A program made the translations under genes and the position numbers. This document shows, one piece after another, positions 33,225 through 34,025 of a stretch of 34,025 nucleotides of DNA (within the stretch, counting starts at the first letter, position 1; each line of letters begins with the position of its first letter). The DNA lies in IMG/VR virus record IMGVR_UViG_3300024520_000287, positions 1 through 34,025 of that record. One strand, 5' to 3'. The stretch comes from a virus. The notes below the pieces were generated by a model that ran no database searches, was not told the origin of the DNA, and saw nothing but the letters and a program-made list of their open reading frames with translations.

Positions 33225-33376
33225 TTACGCCTCATCGGGGTCAGGTTCCCGCCGATCCTCTTCCCGTCCACCAGTGGCATCTGGCACGGGCACAACATCT
33301 GCTTCACTGTCGCTGGCTGTTCCGCCGTTGTCTTGCACTTCGGGCACGTCCAGGTTACTTCTGGTAAGCGTGGCAT
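33221..33376 (-). CDS. Nested 51-aa zinc-ribbon protein in an alternative frame
   Basis: This gene lies wholly inside the 3' part of the 141-aa gene, in another frame. ATG 33376 has AAGGAG at 33386-33391, 9 nt upstream. The product has Cys11, Cys14, Cys29 and Cys31 (CPKC, then CPC), a zinc-ribbon-like pattern, and a basic C-terminus. Its TGA overlaps the helicase GTG as GTGA. The enclosing frame at this place encodes an acidic low-complexity tail, which would tolerate a second frame. A longer form from an ATG at 33472 lacks support. Either frame could be the one mainly expressed; I think both are. Confidence 0.6.
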   Translation of the reverse strand: MPRLPEVTWTCPKCKTTAEQPATVKQMLCPCQMPLVDGKRIGGNLTPMRRK

Positions 33377-33650
33377 GTATGACTGCTCCTTCTGCCTCAT
33401 CGTCCCAATCGACGTTGACGGCGTAGTGTTCTGCGTCAGCAAAGAGCTCGGGCTCGATGTCGATGGCCCCACCTAACTGGTTGAGGGTCACCGCTAGAAT
33501 GCGTGTGAGCGCGTCACTCCGGCCCTGATCGGATGCGATCTGCATCTGCATGCCCTGGAGGATCGTGACGATCTCCTTCACATGGATGGGCTGGAGCTGG
33601 AGGCCGTGGTTGACCTCCGCTGACTTTGCGAGTTTTTCGATGACATTCAT
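33225..33650 (-). CDS. Hypothetical protein, first gene of the leftward block
   Basis: A 141-residue acidic protein. Residues 1-65 are helical (MNVIEKLAKS, VKEIVTILQGMQMQI). Residues 70-95 form an acidic beta part, and the last 45 residues are a disordered acidic tail that overlaps the nested zinc-ribbon gene. Its leader AAGGATTTATTCC repeats, in mirror image, the leader of the divergent gene. The ribosome binding site spacing is long (about 12 nt). The stop TAA directly precedes the helicase start. No family is recognised. As first gene of the early block it may be a regulator or replication accessory. Confidence 0.65.
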   Translation of the reverse strand: MNVIEKLAKSAEVNHGLQLQPIHVKEIVTILQGMQMQIASDQGRSDALTRILAVTLNQLGGAIDIEPELFADAEHYAVNVDWDDEAEGAVIHATLTRSNLDVPEVQDNGGTASDSEADVVPVPDATGGREEDRREPDPDEA

Positions 33651-33717
33651 AGTGGGAATAAATCCTTCCTGTTTGAGGTTGCATATAGTACAACCCCCGA
33701 ACCAAAGGATTTATTCC
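33651..33717. promoter_or_regulatory. Divergent intergenic element with nested dyad symmetry
   Basis: GGAATAAATCCTT (33655-33667) and AAGGATTTATTCC (33705-33717) form a perfect 13-bp inverted repeat. Inside it, GGTTG (33677-33681) and CAACC (33691-33695) form a second dyad. Both share one centre at 33686, within an AT-rich CATATAGTA core. Each outer arm also holds the AAGGA ribosome binding site of the gene it precedes. TATAGT (+) and TACTAT (-) in the core have no good -35 partners, so promoters here may need an activator. This is probably the shared control region of both replication units. Confidence 0.65.
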
Positions 33718-34025
33718 ATGTCATTTGAAATCTTTCAACCCTCCCCCATCGAAGTCATGAGGGCTATCTGGGACCAGAGCGAAGGCAGCAAAGTCTACCT
33801 GCCCACGCTGGACGACCGGCGCTGGAACGAAGGTGACTCGTGGCGTCCTATTGATGTGGGCATGGGGTTCTTTGGCGACAGCCTCGACCACTACTTCACT
33901 CCCCTGAAGTACGATGGTAAGCGCCAGCGTCAGTTCGTAGGCAACCCTGGGGTCATCTTTGCCGACCTCGATGGTAACCACCGTGAGGACTACGGCGACA
34001 TGCCCCCCTCAGTGGCCATCGCCTC
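33718..34025 (+). CDS. Primase-polymerase-like protein, N-terminal part (cut by window end)
   Basis: The gene starts at ATG 33718 with AAGGA 8 nt upstream and stays open to the window end (102 codons). The segment GVIFADLDG followed by PPSVAIA has the strand-D-x-D-turn pattern of the first active-site motif of archaeo-eukaryotic primase/Prim-Pol domains. The next expected elements are beyond the edge. A primase is otherwise missing from the window, and the RepA-like helicase at the left end is its usual partner. The call rests on a short motif only. Confidence 0.55.
   Translation, partial: MSFEIFQPSPIEVMRAIWDQSEGSKVYLPTLDDRRWNEGDSWRPIDVGMGFFGDSLDHYFTPLKYDGKRQRQFVGNPGVIFADLDGNHREDYGDMPPSVAIA

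Noticed and set aside
33377-33472. N-terminal extension of the nested zinc-ribbon gene
   Set aside because: The added 32 residues are Ser/Thr rich with no motif, and the strong ribosome binding site fits the inner ATG at 33376.

Overview
The window is most of a tailed-phage genome. It has a packaging and virion module, a lysis cassette and tail-fibre-like genes read on the + strand, and a compact block of replication and recombination genes read on the - strand. No integrase, excisionase, CI/Cro-like repressor, tRNA gene, insertion sequence or CRISPR array was recognised, which points to a virulent phage. There is no tape-measure gene, major tail tube gene or baseplate run. A 2383-residue gene sits between portal and capsid, and an adaptor-like gene plus a large beta-rich gene follow the capsid. 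Together these suggest a short-tailed (podovirus-like) particle with large internal or ejection proteins. Host assignment is inference: moderately high GC, strong extended -10 promoters and one predicted leaderless gene would fit an actinobacterial host, but nothing here proves it.

Layout, left to right. Positions 1-299 hold no gene I can support except perhaps the tail of one entering from the left. The stretch has a pyrimidine-rich tract, two hairpins and repeated CAGTTTC/GAAACTG motifs, and is a candidate origin or operator. Next come a 50-aa gene, a RepA-like hexameric helicase, a TIM-barrel protein resembling clan-A glycoside hydrolases, and a DUF1599/MazG-like protein (300-2740). Packaging follows: a terminase large subunit with a fused small-subunit-like HTH, then the portal (2945-6847). 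Virion genes continue with small proteins, the giant protein ending in a staphylococcal-nuclease-like domain, two more probable internal proteins, scaffold, major capsid protein, a decoration-like protein, two candidate zinc-binding proteins, the adaptor-like protein, a propeller-like tail protein and a fibre-like protein (6848-24346). The lysis cassette (24401-25344) has a TTG-start holin, a second membrane protein and an M15-type peptidase. It lies between fibre-like genes, which resume from 25344 to 26815.

The leftward block (33650 to 26802) is tightly coupled, mostly by 4-nt overlaps. In transcription order it encodes a hypothetical protein with a nested zinc-ribbon gene in another frame, an SNF2-type helicase, a DEDD exonuclease, a 40-aa zinc ribbon, a family A DNA polymerase, a Cas4/RecB-like nuclease, a Sak4-like ATPase, a DUF669-like protein, a 55-aa membrane protein and a VRR-NUC nuclease. 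It is divergent from a + strand gene cut by the right edge that looks like a primase-polymerase. The two units are separated by a 67-bp element with nested dyad symmetry around one centre. The primase start at the right edge and the helicase near the left edge would form one operon if the molecule is circular or circularly permuted.

Five promoters of one type (TTGACA-like, exactly 17 bp, TGn-TATAMT-like) were found, ahead of or inside the terminase, portal, post-giant, capsid and lysis units. This suggests the late genes are read by the host housekeeping RNA polymerase from several entry points. No phage RNA polymerase or sigma factor was recognised in the window.
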